The notes: generated by a model not told the origin, from the letters alone. Shown: positions 7,527-16,621, counted from the stretch's first letter. The stretch is 64,000 nucleotides of DNA from Oerskovia sp042887685 (GCF_042887685.1 NZ_JBHVOS010000008.1:62001-126000), one strand, 5' to 3'. Numbers and translations are program-made.

Positions 7527-8726
7527 TCAGGACAGGACGCGCAGCTTGACGGTCGCGTCCATGGCCTGCAGCTCCGCGATGGCGGCGGGCAGGAGCTCCG
7601 CACCGACATCGGTCACCACGTAGCCGAGCTCCCCGCGCGTCGCGAGCATCTGGCCCTCGATGTTCGTCCCGTGCTCGGCGAGGACCGCGTTGACGGCCGC
7701 GAGCACGCCCGGCGTGTTGCGGTGCAGGTGGGCGATGCGGCTCACACCGGTGCTCTGCTCGAGCGCGAGGTTCGGGATGTTGACGCTCAGGGTCGTGGAA
7801 CCGGTCGCGAGGTAGTCGCGGAGCTTGCCCGCGACGAACTGGCCGATCGACTCCTGCGCCTCCTCGGTCGACCCGCCGATGTGCGGGGTCAGGATGACGT
7901 TCGGGAGGCCGCGCAGCTCCGAGTCGAAGTGGTCGCCGCGCTTCTTGGGCTCCTCGGGGAACACGTCGATGGCCGCCCCCGACAGGTGCCCGGAGAGGAT
8001 CGCCTCGCGCAGCGCGCCGGTGTCCACGACGAAGCCGCGCGACAGGTTGAGCAGGATCGCGCCCTGGCGCATGCGCGAGATCTGCTTCTCGCCGAACAGG
8101 CCGGCGTTGCCGCCGCGCCCGTCGACGTGGAGCGTGACGACGTCCGCCGTCTCGAGGAGCTCGTCGAGGCTGTCCATGCGACGCGCGTTGCCCAGGGCCA
8201 GCTTCTCGGCCGTGTCGTAGAAGACGACCGACATGCCCAGGGCCTCGGCGACGACCGAGAGCTGCGTGCCGATGTTGCCGTAGCCGATGATGCCCAGCGT
8301 GCGACCGCGGACCTCGTGGGCGCCCTCGGCGGACTTGTCCCAGACGCCGTCGTGCAGCGCACGGTCGCGCTCGGTCAGGCGGCGGGTCAGCGCGATGATC
8401 TCGGCGAGCGCGATCTCGACGACCGAGCGCGTGTTCGAGAACGGCGCGTTGAAGGTCGCGACGCCGTGGGAGGCCGCGGCCTTGAGGTCGATCTGGTTGG
8501 TCCCGATGCAGAACGCGCCGATCGCGATCAGGTCCGGGGCGGACTCGATCACGCGGGCCGTGACATTGGTCTTGGACCGGATCCCGAGGATGTTCACGCC
8601 CTCGAGGGCTTCGATCAGCTCGGACTCGTCCATGGCCCCGGTGCGCACGGTCACGTCGATACCGGCGGACTCGAGGATCGAGGTGGCGAGAGGGTGCAGG
8701 TTTTCAAGGAGGAGGGCACGTAGCAC
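7527..8726 (-). CDS. serA: D-3-phosphoglycerate dehydrogenase
   Basis: A 399-residue SerA that oxidises 3-phosphoglycerate, the first step of serine synthesis. The NAD motif GYGNIG is at 148-153, the catalytic region NLSRGFVVD follows, and HIGGSTEEAQ carries the catalytic histidine. An ACT domain occupies about 330-399 (NTPGVLAAVNAVLAEHGTNI), suggesting serine feedback inhibition. It is the short E. coli-like form without the extra domain of mycobacterial SerA. GTG 8726 starts directly at family sequence and has no ribosome-binding site. Confidence 0.94.
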   Translation of the reverse strand: MLRALLLENLHPLATSILESAGIDVTVRTGAMDESELIEALEGVNILGIRSKTNVTARVIESAPDLIAIGAFCIGTNQIDLKAAASHGVATFNAPFSNTRSVVEIALAEIIALTRRLTERDRALHDGVWDKSAEGAHEVRGRTLGIIGYGNIGTQLSVVAEALGMSVVFYDTAEKLALGNARRMDSLDELLETADVVTLHVDGRGGNAGLFGEKQISRMRQGAILLNLSRGFVVDTGALREAILSGHLSGAAIDVFPEEPKKRGDHFDSELRGLPNVILTPHIGGSTEEAQESIGQFVAGKLRDYLATGSTTLSVNIPNLALEQSTGVSRIAHLHRNTPGVLAAVNAVLAEHGTNIEGQMLATRGELGYVVTDVGAELLPAAIAELQAMDATVKLRVLS

Positions 8727-8798
8727 GTGTCTATGGTGCGCCGAGTTGCTGCGAGCACCAAACGAGTCTTGTCCCTCGGACGACGCGATCTCCTCCGG

Positions 8799-11126
8799 TC
8801 AGTCGGCGAGCCCGCGGGGGAGCGGGCGGGAGTGCACGACCACGAGACGCTGGGTCGGGCGGGTCATCGCGACGTAGAGCTCGGAGGCCCCGGACGTCGC
8901 CGCTAGGACGTCGGCAGGTTCCAGGAGGACCACCGCGTCGAACTCGAGCCCCTTGGCCTGGGTCGGGCTCAGGACCGTGAGCGCCGCGCCCAGGGCACCC
9001 TCGACCTCGGCCGCGGGGCCCGACAGCAGCGGGTCGACGGCGTGGGCACGGGTCAGGTGCTCACGCACTCCCGCGACCCGGTCGGCCGGGGCGACGACCG
9101 CGACCCTGCCCGCGCCGTCGGGCCCGACGAACTCCGCGAGGGCCGACCGGACCCGGACCGCTACCTCGGTCAGCGGATCCTCGCCGTCCGGCACCGGAGC
9201 CAGGACGAGCGCTCCCGGCACGTCGCGCGCCGAGGTGAGCGACGACGTCGGCAGGCCGTGGGCCGCGGCGAAGCGCTGCGCGGTGTCCGCGATCTGCGTG
9301 GGCGTGCGGTAGTTCACGGTCAACGTCGCAAGACGCCACGAGGTGCGCAGCAACGGGTCGAGCATGCTCGCCCACGACCGGGCCCCCGCGAGCGACGACG
9401 TCTGGGCGACGTCGCCGACGATCGTCATGGACCGCGTGGGGCAGCGGCGGACCAGGGCGCGCCACGCCATCGCGGACAGCTCCTGGGCCTCGTCGACCAC
9501 GACGTGCGCGTAGGTCCACGTGCGGTCCTGCGCGGCCCGCTCGGCAGTGGTCAGGCGAGAGCCGCCGCCGGCGAAACGGTCGGCGAGGATCTCCGCGCCC
9601 ACGATCCCGCCGCCCGCACCGGACGACTCGAGGACCTGACGTGCGTAGTCCAGGCTGGCAGCCCGCTCCGCCGCCTCGGCCTTGGCCTGGGCCCGTGCGG
9701 CCTGGTCGTCCTCGCCGAGGAGCTCGGCGGCCTCGTCCAGGAGCGGGACGTCGGCAGGGGTCCACGGCGAGCCCTTGGCGCGCACCAGCGCAGCACGGTC
9801 CGTGCGCGACATGTCGGGGGCGGCCTCCGCGAGCCGGTGCGGCTTGACGAACAGGTCCTCGATCAGACGCTCGGGCGTCAGCGGCATCCACGCGAGGTTG
9901 AGGGCGATGCGGATCTCGCGCTGGTGGCGCAGGTCGTCGATCACCTCGGCCCGCTCCTCGGGGGCGACCGGGCCGCCGAGCTGCGCCACGTACTGGTCGG
10001 CGAGGCGGCCCAGCATCTCGCGCACGAACGGGACGCGGGCGAGGTTGTGCGGCTTGTGGGTGCGGTGGGCCTTGGCGATCGCCTCGCGCACGTCCGCTCG
10101 CCGGATCACGAGGTCGTGCCCGTCGACGCGCAGGTGCTGGTCCTCGGCGGGGACGCGCTGCCGCGCGCGGACGGCCCGCTGGACGACCCGGGCCCACGAC
10201 GCGCGGCCCTTGATGCGCGCCACCTCGGGGGACTCCTCGCCGTCGGCGACGAGGCCCGGGAGGAGCTCGGCGACGGTCGTGCTCACGACGCCGGTCTCCC
10301 CGAGCGAGGGCAGGACCTGGTCGATGTAGTGCAGGAAGGACAGGCTCGGCCCGACGAGGAGCACGCCCGAGCGCTCGAGCAGGCGCCGGTGCGCGTACAG
10401 CAGGTAGGCGGCGCGGTGCAGCGCGACCGCGGTCTTGCCCGTGCCCGGCCCGCCCTGCACCACGAGGGCCCCGGCGAGCTCGGAGCGGATGATCGCGTCC
10501 TGCTCGGCCTGGATCGTCGCGACGATGTCGCCCATGCGGCTCGTCCGGCCGGCGGCCATCGCGGCGAGCAGGGCCCCCTCGCCCGACAGGGACGACTCGG
10601 CGACGGTTCCCGACGTGAGGTCCAGGACCTCGTCCTCGATGCTCGTGACCGACCGCCCCTGGGTCACGAGGTGGCGGCGTCGCCGGACCCCGTCGGGGTG
10701 CGCCGCGGTCGCGCGGTAGAAGGACTGCGCGGCAGGAGCACGCCAGTCGGTGAGGATCGACGTGTGCTCCTCGTCGGACAGGCCGATGCGCCCGACGTAG
10801 CGGGTCGCGCCGTCCTCCAGGTCGAGGCGGCCGAACGCGAGCCGGTCCTCGACCGCCTCGAGCTGGGCGAGACGGTCCTCGTAGAGGGTCGCGAAGGCGT
10901 CGCGCTCGCTGCGGTTCTGGGGAGATCCGGAGGGGCCGGACCTGCGCACCCCCGCCAGCCGCGAGCGGGTCGAGGCCCGCAGCTCGTCGAGCCGCGCGTA
11001 GAGCGTGTCGACGACGCCCTGCTCGGTGATGATCTCGTGCTGGCGGTTCGACGTCGGGACGTCCTCCGGCCGGACCTTCTCGCCGGTGGTCGACGCCCCG
11101 CTCGTCCGGTCGCTCGTCTCGCGCAC
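8799..11126 (-). CDS. HelD/HelR-type RNA polymerase-associated helicase
   Basis: A superfamily 1 ATPase of 775 residues from GTG 11126, chosen because AGGA lies about nine bases upstream; GTG 11171 is an alternative. A coiled-coil-like N-terminus (EQGVVDTLYARLDELR) is followed by Walker A GGPGTGKTAVALHRAAY (about 225-241) and Walker B VVDEAQE (about 541-547). The continuation LLYAHRRLLERSGVLLVG matches HelD proteins, which release stalled RNA polymerase and in actinobacteria can lower rifampicin sensitivity. UvrD/Rep repair helicases are less likely because of the N-terminal arm. A -10-like AATAAT lies at 11190-11195. Confidence 0.85.
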   Translation of the reverse strand: MRETSDRTSGASTTGEKVRPEDVPTSNRQHEIITEQGVVDTLYARLDELRASTRSRLAGVRRSGPSGSPQNRSERDAFATLYEDRLAQLEAVEDRLAFGRLDLEDGATRYVGRIGLSDEEHTSILTDWRAPAAQSFYRATAAHPDGVRRRRHLVTQGRSVTSIEDEVLDLTSGTVAESSLSGEGALLAAMAAGRTSRMGDIVATIQAEQDAIIRSELAGALVVQGGPGTGKTAVALHRAAYLLYAHRRLLERSGVLLVGPSLSFLHYIDQVLPSLGETGVVSTTVAELLPGLVADGEESPEVARIKGRASWARVVQRAVRARQRVPAEDQHLRVDGHDLVIRRADVREAIAKAHRTHKPHNLARVPFVREMLGRLADQYVAQLGGPVAPEERAEVIDDLRHQREIRIALNLAWMPLTPERLIEDLFVKPHRLAEAAPDMSRTDRAALVRAKGSPWTPADVPLLDEAAELLGEDDQAARAQAKAEAAERAASLDYARQVLESSGAGGGIVGAEILADRFAGGGSRLTTAERAAQDRTWTYAHVVVDEAQELSAMAWRALVRRCPTRSMTIVGDVAQTSSLAGARSWASMLDPLLRTSWRLATLTVNYRTPTQIADTAQRFAAAHGLPTSSLTSARDVPGALVLAPVPDGEDPLTEVAVRVRSALAEFVGPDGAGRVAVVAPADRVAGVREHLTRAHAVDPLLSGPAAEVEGALGAALTVLSPTQAKGLEFDAVVLLEPADVLAATSGASELYVAMTRPTQRLVVVHSRPLPRGLAD

Positions 11127-11309
11127 GCTGTTCCGTCCTGTCGTCTGGTCCCTCGCGGTCCGCTCGCGCACCCCGCGACGCAGCCGTCCATTATTGCCGA
11201 TCACGCACGTACCGGGCACCACCCGCCCCGCGCGTGGACACGCTCTCCCGAGAGGGCGCGGGCTGCGCGGTGCGGGCCGCACCTCCCAGCACGAGGCGCC
11301 CGCGTCCTC

Positions 11310-11315
11310 TACGAT
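11310..11315 (+). promoter_or_regulatory. -10 element upstream of the PP2C response regulator
   Basis: TACGAT lies eight bases before ATG 11324, the first codon of a 10-codon upstream reading frame, and 35 bp before the GTG of the PP2C gene. Confidence 0.35.
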
Positions 11316-11323
11316 CGGGAACC

Positions 11324-11356
11324 ATGGCGACTGACCGGAGGCGCGCGTCGTGGTGA
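11324..11356 (+). CDS. Possible 10-residue upstream ORF coupled to the PP2C gene
   Basis: ATG 11324 opens a frame encoding MATDRRRASW and stops at TGA 11354-11356. The stop overlaps the second in-frame GTG (11353) of the phosphatase gene, so reinitiation is possible. The only support is position after TACGAT and the overlap, so it may be chance. Confidence 0.25.
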   Translation: MATDRRRASW

Positions 11357-12666
11357 CTGAGCCCTTGTCGCCCCGTCCGGAGAGCGGGACTCCAGGCGTC
11401 CTGTCCCCCGAGGACCTCCTGCGCGTCCTGCTGGTCGAGGACGACGACGGAGACGCGGTCCTCGTGGAGGAGCTCCTCGACGACGCACGGGTCAAGGTCG
11501 AGCTGCACCGGGCGAGGAGCCTCGACGTCGCCCTCGAGATGCTGCGCCTGCACGACGTGCACTGCGTGCTGCTCGACCTCGGCCTCCCGGACGCGGTGGG
11601 CCTCACCGCGGTCGAGCGCCTCCAGTCCCGTCAGGACCCGCCGGCGCTCGTCGTGCTCACCGGGCACACCGGGATCGACCTCGGGGTCCAGGCCGTGGCG
11701 GCGGGCGCCGACGACTACCTGGTCAAGGGCGAGGTCGACGGAGACCTTCTGGGTCGATCGGTCCGCTACTCGGTGCAGCGCCGCCGGTCCAAGGAGCAGC
11801 AGCGCGCGCTGTACCGCAGCGAGGTGCGTGCCGCCGAGACCGCCCGGCTCGAGCACGCCCTGCTGCCCAAGCCGCTCGTGACGGACGAGACGATCGCCGT
11901 GATGGTGGGCTACATCCCCGGCGGCAACGGCCTGCTGGGCGGGGACTTCTACGACGCGGTCGAGCGGCCCGACGGGAGCGTCCTGTGCCTGATCGGCGAC
12001 GTGGCCGGGCACGGCCCGGACGAGGCGGCGCTCGGCGCGACCCTGCGCACCGCGTGGCGCACCCTCGTCCTGTCGGACGTCGAGCCCGCCGAGATCCTGC
12101 CCCTCGTCGAACGTGTCCTGGTCCCGGAGCGTGCCCGGCCCGAGGTGTTCGTGACCCTCTGCCAGGTCGTCATCTCGCCGGACCGGGCGAGCGTCGACCT
12201 CTACCTCGCCGGCCACATGCCCCCGCTGCTCCTGCAGGGTTCGTGCACGGAGCTCCCGACGACCTCCCGGGGCAGGGCGCTGGGCATCCCCGTCACGGGT
12301 GGGTGGCGGGCCGAGCACGTACGGCTCGAGGCGCCCTGGGCGCTCATGCTCTACACCGACGGGCTGATCGAGGCGACCCTCGCCGAGGACACCCAGGCCG
12401 CAGGGGCCGACGCACCGGCCCCCGGCGGGACGCCAGGGCGGCGCGAGCGCCTCGGCGTCCAGGGGCTGGTCGCGGCCGTCGACACCGAGCTCGCGCACGG
12501 AGGGGAGGGGCTGGTCGAGAGACTCTTCCGGCGGGTGCGCACCCTGCACGGCGGGCCCCTCGCCGACGACGCGGCGGTGCTCGTGATCGGGTGGGGCGGC
12601 CCCGACCAGGACGCTCGGGGCGAGCGGACCGCGACGCTCGCCGACTCCGACGGATGGTCGCAGTGA
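11350..12666 (+). CDS. Response regulator with PP2C/RsbU-type phosphatase output
   Basis: A 438-residue protein. The receiver domain (about 24-140) has acidic residues E30, D31 and D32, phosphoacceptor D76 in CVLLDLGLPD and a conserved K in DDYLVKG. A short linker leads to a PP2C/SpoIIE phosphatase domain (about 170-415) with metal-binding motifs GGDFYD and GDVAGHGPDEAA and a final DDAAVLVI. Such proteins dephosphorylate anti-sigma-factor antagonists (RsbV-like) when their receiver is phosphorylated. No RsbV or RsbW is nearby, so the target is unknown. GGAGG at 11337-11341 supports GTG 11350. It overlaps the downstream kinase. Confidence 0.9.
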   Translation: MVTEPLSPRPESGTPGVLSPEDLLRVLLVEDDDGDAVLVEELLDDARVKVELHRARSLDVALEMLRLHDVHCVLLDLGLPDAVGLTAVERLQSRQDPPALVVLTGHTGIDLGVQAVAAGADDYLVKGEVDGDLLGRSVRYSVQRRRSKEQQRALYRSEVRAAETARLEHALLPKPLVTDETIAVMVGYIPGGNGLLGGDFYDAVERPDGSVLCLIGDVAGHGPDEAALGATLRTAWRTLVLSDVEPAEILPLVERVLVPERARPEVFVTLCQVVISPDRASVDLYLAGHMPPLLLQGSCTELPTTSRGRALGIPVTGGWRAEHVRLEAPWALMLYTDGLIEATLAEDTQAAGADAPAPGGTPGRRERLGVQGLVAAVDTELAHGGEGLVERLFRRVRTLHGGPLADDAAVLVIGWGGPDQDARGERTATLADSDGWSQ

Positions 12667-14366
12667 CGGTGTCGTCCTCGGCAGGTCCGGGGCAGGAGGC
12701 CCCGGCCGGGCCCGACGACACGCCCCTGCCCGACGAGACGTCGAGCGACCAGCCGGGGGCGACCGACCCGGCACCGCCCGCAGCCCCTCCCTCGGGACCG
12801 TCGCTGCGACGACGGCTCGGCGGCCTGCTCGTCCTCGCCGCCGCGATCCTCCTCGTGGTGGTCACCGTCTCGGTGATCGCTCTCGTCAACGTGGTGCGGT
12901 ACCAGGACGAGGTCACCAACCCCTACTTCACGGCCGTCACGCAGGCCGACAGCGCGTACGTGACCCTCGTCGACGCCGAGTCCTCGGTACGGAGCTACCT
13001 GGCGACGGGGACGGCGCTGAGCCTCGAGGCCTTCGACCGGTCGCTCGCCACCGAGGAGGGCAGCGCGATCCACGACGACCTCACGGCCGAGCTCATCACC
13101 AGGTCGGCACCGGTCGCCACGGCGCTCGACGACGCGACGCGGGCGATCCACGCGTGGTCGGTCGAGTTCGCGCAGCCCGCCGTCGAGAAGGTGCGCGAGG
13201 GCGGGCCGGACGCCGTGACGACGGACGACCGGCTCGAGGGCGCCCGCCTCTTCGCGGAGGCCCGCACCGCGACGGGCGACTACATCGCCGTGCTCCGCGA
13301 GGTCCGGGAGGAGAAGGTCCGCTCGCTCGAGCTGTGGACGCAGGTGCTGTTCGGCTCGGTCGTCGTCCTGGTCGTCGCCGCGGTCCTCGTCGGTGGGTTC
13401 CTGTGGAGCGTGCTCAAGCGCTGGATCACCGATCCGGTGACGACGCTCGCCCACCAGGTACGGGTCGTGAGCGACGGGAACCTCCGCCAGCCCGTCGCCG
13501 TCCAGGCCCCGGGGGAGATCGGGGCGCTCGCGGTCGACGTCGAGCACATGCGCAGAGAGCTCGTGAGCCAGGTCGCGGAGATCCGCACGTCGCACGAGGA
13601 GGTCGAGCACTCGCACGAGCTCCTCGCGGCCCAGGCGCAGGAGCTCGCACGCTCGAACCGCGACCTGGAGCAGTTCGCCTACGTCGCGTCGCACGACCTG
13701 CAGGAGCCGTTGCGCAAGGTTGCGTCGTTCACCCAGCTCCTCCAGAAGCGGTACGGCGGCCAGCTCGACGACCGGGCCGACCAGTACATCGAGTTCGCCG
13801 TGGACGGCGCGAAGCGGATGCAGCGCCTCATCCAGGACCTGCTGGGCTTCTCGCGGGTCGGGCGCACAGGGACCGAGCGGGGACCGGTCGACCTCGAGAA
13901 GGCCTTCGGGGTGGTGCTCTCCGACCTCGAGGAGAAGATCACGACGACGGGCACGACCGTGACCCACGACCCCTTGCCCACGGTGCGCGGGGAGCGGGGG
14001 CTGCTCGAACAGCTCTTCGTCAACCTCGTCGGGAACGCCGTCAAGTTCCGGGACCCCGACCGCCCGCCGGTGGTCCACGTCGGGGTCCGCGCGCTCGACG
14101 ACGCCTGGGAGTTCGCCGTCTCCGACAACGGGATCGGGATCGACGCCCAGTACGCGGAGCGGGTCTTCGTGATCTTCCAGCGCCTGCACCCCAAGGACGT
14201 CTACGAGGGGACCGGGATCGGCCTCGCGCTCTGCAAGCGGATCGTCGAGTACCACGGGGGCCGGATCTGGATCGAGCCGACCGCGGGCGGCGGAACGACC
14301 GTCCGGTTCACGATCGCGCACCGGTACGACCCGGTCGGGAGCGCGCCGTCGCCGTCGGCGTCGTGA
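12663..14366 (+). CDS. Membrane histidine kinase with CHASE3 and HAMP domains
   Basis: A 567-residue sensor kinase from GTG 12663, which overlaps the preceding TGA; ATG 12654 is possible. After a Pro-rich cytoplasmic tail comes a membrane helix (about 58-80), a CHASE3 extracellular domain (SYVTLVDAESSVRSYLATG-like), a second helix (about 220-243) and HAMP. The HisKA motif is FAYVASHDLQEPLRKV with the phosphorylated histidine. The ATPase domain has N-box NLVGNAVKF, G1 DNGIGI and G2 GTGIGLAL. The kinase core resembles cyanobacterial phytochrome-type kinases. Its likely partners are the flanking response regulators. Confidence 0.92.
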   Translation: MTVSSSAGPGQEAPAGPDDTPLPDETSSDQPGATDPAPPAAPPSGPSLRRRLGGLLVLAAAILLVVVTVSVIALVNVVRYQDEVTNPYFTAVTQADSAYVTLVDAESSVRSYLATGTALSLEAFDRSLATEEGSAIHDDLTAELITRSAPVATALDDATRAIHAWSVEFAQPAVEKVREGGPDAVTTDDRLEGARLFAEARTATGDYIAVLREVREEKVRSLELWTQVLFGSVVVLVVAAVLVGGFLWSVLKRWITDPVTTLAHQVRVVSDGNLRQPVAVQAPGEIGALAVDVEHMRRELVSQVAEIRTSHEEVEHSHELLAAQAQELARSNRDLEQFAYVASHDLQEPLRKVASFTQLLQKRYGGQLDDRADQYIEFAVDGAKRMQRLIQDLLGFSRVGRTGTERGPVDLEKAFGVVLSDLEEKITTTGTTVTHDPLPTVRGERGLLEQLFVNLVGNAVKFRDPDRPPVVHVGVRALDDAWEFAVSDNGIGIDAQYAERVFVIFQRLHPKDVYEGTGIGLALCKRIVEYHGGRIWIEPTAGGGTTVRFTIAHRYDPVGSAPSPSAS

Positions 14367-14419
14367 GGCGCGCGGGCTCCCGCGGCGCGGGCGTCCGCGC
14401 CCGTCCGGTCCGCGTCGAC

Positions 14420-14425
14420 TAGGCT
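14420..14425 (+). promoter_or_regulatory. -10 element of a probable leaderless response-regulator promoter
   Basis: TAGGCT is followed by six bases and then GTG 14432. No Shine-Dalgarno sequence is present. Confidence 0.4.
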
Positions 14426-14431
14426 CGCGGC

Positions 14432-14920
14432 GTGGCTCCGACCGGGGTCCGACGACGACGAGACGACGTGGTGGACGAGATGAGCAACGGGCACAAGGTG
14501 ATCGACGTCCTGCTGGTCGAGGACGACCCCGGTGACGTGCTCATGACGCGCGAGGCCTTCGAGGACCACAAGGTGACCAACCGCCTCTCGGTCGTCAGCG
14601 ACGGCGTCAGCGCGATGGCCTTCCTGCGCAAGGAGGGCGAGTACGCCGACGCCCCGACCCCCGACCTGATCCTGCTCGACCTGAACCTGCCCCGCATGGA
14701 CGGCCGGGAGGTGCTCGGCGAGCTCAAGTCCGACCCGGCCCTGCGCCAGATCCCGGTCGTGGTCCTGACGACGTCGGAGGCGGAGGAGGACGTCGTGCGG
14801 TCCTACTCCTTGCACGCGAACGCCTACGTGACCAAGCCGGTCGACTTCGACCGGTTCATCGACGTCGTGCGTCAGATCGACGACTTCTTCGTCACCGTGG
14901 TCCGGCTGCCTGCCCGCTGA
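14432..14920 (+). CDS. Single-domain response regulator (Rcp1-like)
   Basis: A receiver-only protein of 162 residues from GTG 14432, or 146 from ATG 14480, where family sequence begins. The active site has ED from LLVEDDPGD, the phosphoacceptor D in LILLDLNLPRMDG and the lysine in YVTKPVDF. There is no output domain. This form (Rcp1-like, with the VLTTSEAEEDV region) usually pairs with phytochrome-type kinases such as the gene upstream, acting as a phosphate shuttle or sink. The leaderless -10 at 14420 favours the longer start. Confidence 0.88.
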   Translation: MAPTGVRRRRDDVVDEMSNGHKVIDVLLVEDDPGDVLMTREAFEDHKVTNRLSVVSDGVSAMAFLRKEGEYADAPTPDLILLDLNLPRMDGREVLGELKSDPALRQIPVVVLTTSEAEEDVVRSYSLHANAYVTKPVDFDRFIDVVRQIDDFFVTVVRLPAR

Positions 14921-14963
14921 GACGCTGCACCGCCGCGCCTCGCGCGGCCGCGCGACCGTGCCC

Positions 14964-14992
14964 CTCCCGCGGCCGCAGCGCGGCTGCGGGAG
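14964..14992 (+). terminator. Terminator after the signalling genes
   Basis: A 12-bp stem (14964-14975 and 14981-14992) with one wobble and a CAGCG loop, 44 bp after the response-regulator stop. Confidence 0.5.
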
Positions 14993-15119
14993 TCCGACCC
15001 GTCGGGCGGGAAGCATCGGGCGGCCCTCGGTGTTGTCGTGATCGAACCGCCCGAGAACCGTGCCGGCCCCGACCGGCCGTCGACCTGGGCGGGCGAGGAC
15101 GACGACGGAGGAGCATCTG

Positions 15120-16067
15120 GTGCTGGACCCACGAGAGATCTACGAGGTGGACGAGGCCGCTGTGGCGCGCGTCCTGCCCGCGGCGACGGGGACGCAGGGA
15201 GAGGTTGCCGTCCGCGCGACGGGCCCGGTCATGCTGCACTCCGTGCGCGGGTTCGTGGACGCGGGGACGACCGGCGAGCTCGCCGTCGAGCACCTGCTCG
15301 AGGAGTTCGAGGTCACGCGGCTGGTCACGTTCGACGTGGACCAGCTCCTGGACTACCGCTCGAAGCGCGTGACGATGGTGTTCGACGCGGACCGGTGGGC
15401 GTCGTACGACGAGCCGTTCCTGGCGATCGACCACGTGCGCGACGCCGAGGGCACGGGTTTCCTGCTCCTGCACGGCATGGAGCCGGACCTGCAGTGGGAG
15501 CGCGTGGTCGCTGCCCTGCGCGAGCTCGTGGACCGCTTCGACGTGTCGCTCGTCGTGGGCTTCCACGGCATCCCCATGGGCATCCCGCACACGCGTCCGC
15601 TGTCGGTGACGGCGCACGCGACGCGGCGCGAGCTGATCGAGGACCACACGTCGTGGTTCGGCACGGTCAAGGTCCCGGGCTCGCTGGCCTCGTTGCTCGA
15701 GCTGCGCCTGGGGGAGTCGGGGCACGACGCGATGGGCTTCACGGTGCACGTGCCGCACTACCTGGCGCAGTCGCCGTTCCCGCCCGCCGCCGTGGTGGCG
15801 CTCGAGAACGTCCAGCGCTCGACCGGCCTGGACCTGCGGGTCACGGCGCTCACGGCGGGGGCCCAGGAGGCCGTGGCCGAGGTCGAGCGTCAGATGGCCG
15901 AGTCGGAGGAGGTCACGGCGGTCGTGCGTGCGCTCGAGGAGCAGTACGACGCGTTCGCGCGCTCGGTGGGTCGCACGAGCCTGCTCGCGGAGTTGGCTCC
16001 TATTCCGACTGCTGACGAGCTCGGGGCCGAGTTCGAACGCTTCCTTGCCCAGCAGACGGGGGAGTGA
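15120..16067 (+). CDS. PAC2 family protein
   Basis: A 315-residue soluble protein of the PAC2 family, related to eukaryotic proteasome assembly chaperone 2 and common in actinobacteria. The motif GFVDAGTTGELAVEHLLEEF at about 42-61 and the segment VVGFHGIPMGIPHTRP are typical. The C-terminal 60 residues form a charged helix (QEAVAEVERQMAESEEV). Its bacterial role is not established; proteasome assembly is only a hypothesis, and no proteasome gene lies here. GTG 15120 is supported by GGAGGAG at 15107-15113. It stands alone. Confidence 0.85.
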   Translation: MLDPREIYEVDEAAVARVLPAATGTQGEVAVRATGPVMLHSVRGFVDAGTTGELAVEHLLEEFEVTRLVTFDVDQLLDYRSKRVTMVFDADRWASYDEPFLAIDHVRDAEGTGFLLLHGMEPDLQWERVVAALRELVDRFDVSLVVGFHGIPMGIPHTRPLSVTAHATRRELIEDHTSWFGTVKVPGSLASLLELRLGESGHDAMGFTVHVPHYLAQSPFPPAAVVALENVQRSTGLDLRVTALTAGAQEAVAEVERQMAESEEVTAVVRALEEQYDAFARSVGRTSLLAELAPIPTADELGAEFERFLAQQTGE

Positions 16068-16380
16068 CGACCTCTCGCGGAGGTTCTGCGGAGGTTGTGC
16101 GGACGAATCACGGTATTTCCTCGGCGCCTGACGTGGCGAACTTCACCTTCACCGTGCAAAACTAAGTCTCGTTGCAGTGACGTGCTCGAGACATGCCTTC
16201 GCGTGAACCGGTATCGGCGCAGCAGGATCCCGGTCCGCCGGGGTCGTGCCAGTCCAACCGGCGGTCGCCACGACCGGACCTCGCGGAGCGCGTCGCGGGT
16301 CCGCGTGGCTGCGGCTCGATGAACGGGCGAAGGGTCCGTTCGCGGATGTCCCCGCATGGACAGAAGGTACGAGGAACAGC
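16068..16380 (+). other. 313-bp region upstream of the cold-shock gene
   Basis: No gene is supported. The AT-richer part around 16105-16175 includes TTCACC (16142) and TAAGTC (16163), spaced 15 bp, a weak promoter candidate. The remaining ~200 bp would be a long 5' leader, as is common for cold-shock genes. Confidence 0.5.
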
Positions 16381-16584
16381 ATGGCGCAGGGTTCTGTGAA
16401 GTGGTTCAACGCTGAGAAGGGCTACGGGTTCATCGCCCAGGACGGCGGCGGCGCCGACGTCTTCGTCCACTACTCCGCGATCGAGGCCCAGGGCTACCGG
16501 TCGCTCGAAGAAGCTCAGCGGGTCGAGTTCGAGATCACCCAGGGTCCCAAGGGCCCGCAGGCGGAGAACGTCCGCCCGCTCTGA
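16381..16584 (+). CDS. cspA: Cold-shock protein (CspA family)
   Basis: A 67-residue single cold-shock domain that binds single-stranded RNA and DNA and acts as an RNA chaperone. RNP1 is KGYGFIAQ and RNP2 is DVFVHYSAI, both intact. It begins with the usual GSVKWFNAEKG and ends QAENVRPL. GAGGA at 16370-16374 supports ATG 16381. Upstream in-frame sequence is not family-like. It stands alone, ended by the hairpin at 16622-16655. Confidence 0.95.
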   Translation: MAQGSVKWFNAEKGYGFIAQDGGGADVFVHYSAIEAQGYRSLEEAQRVEFEITQGPKGPQAENVRPL

Positions 16585-16621
16585 TCTCCCTGATCGTGTG
16601 CCGACTCTCGCGGGTCGGTGT

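Noticed and set aside
6345..8723. 792-residue plus-strand frame across the aldo/keto reductase, DUF5302 and serA
   Set aside because: It lies antisense to well-supported genes on both sides of a strong terminator and has the composition of a shadow frame.
9042..11360. 772-residue plus-strand frame opposite the HelD-type gene
   Set aside because: The minus-strand frame has all helicase motifs; this one has none.
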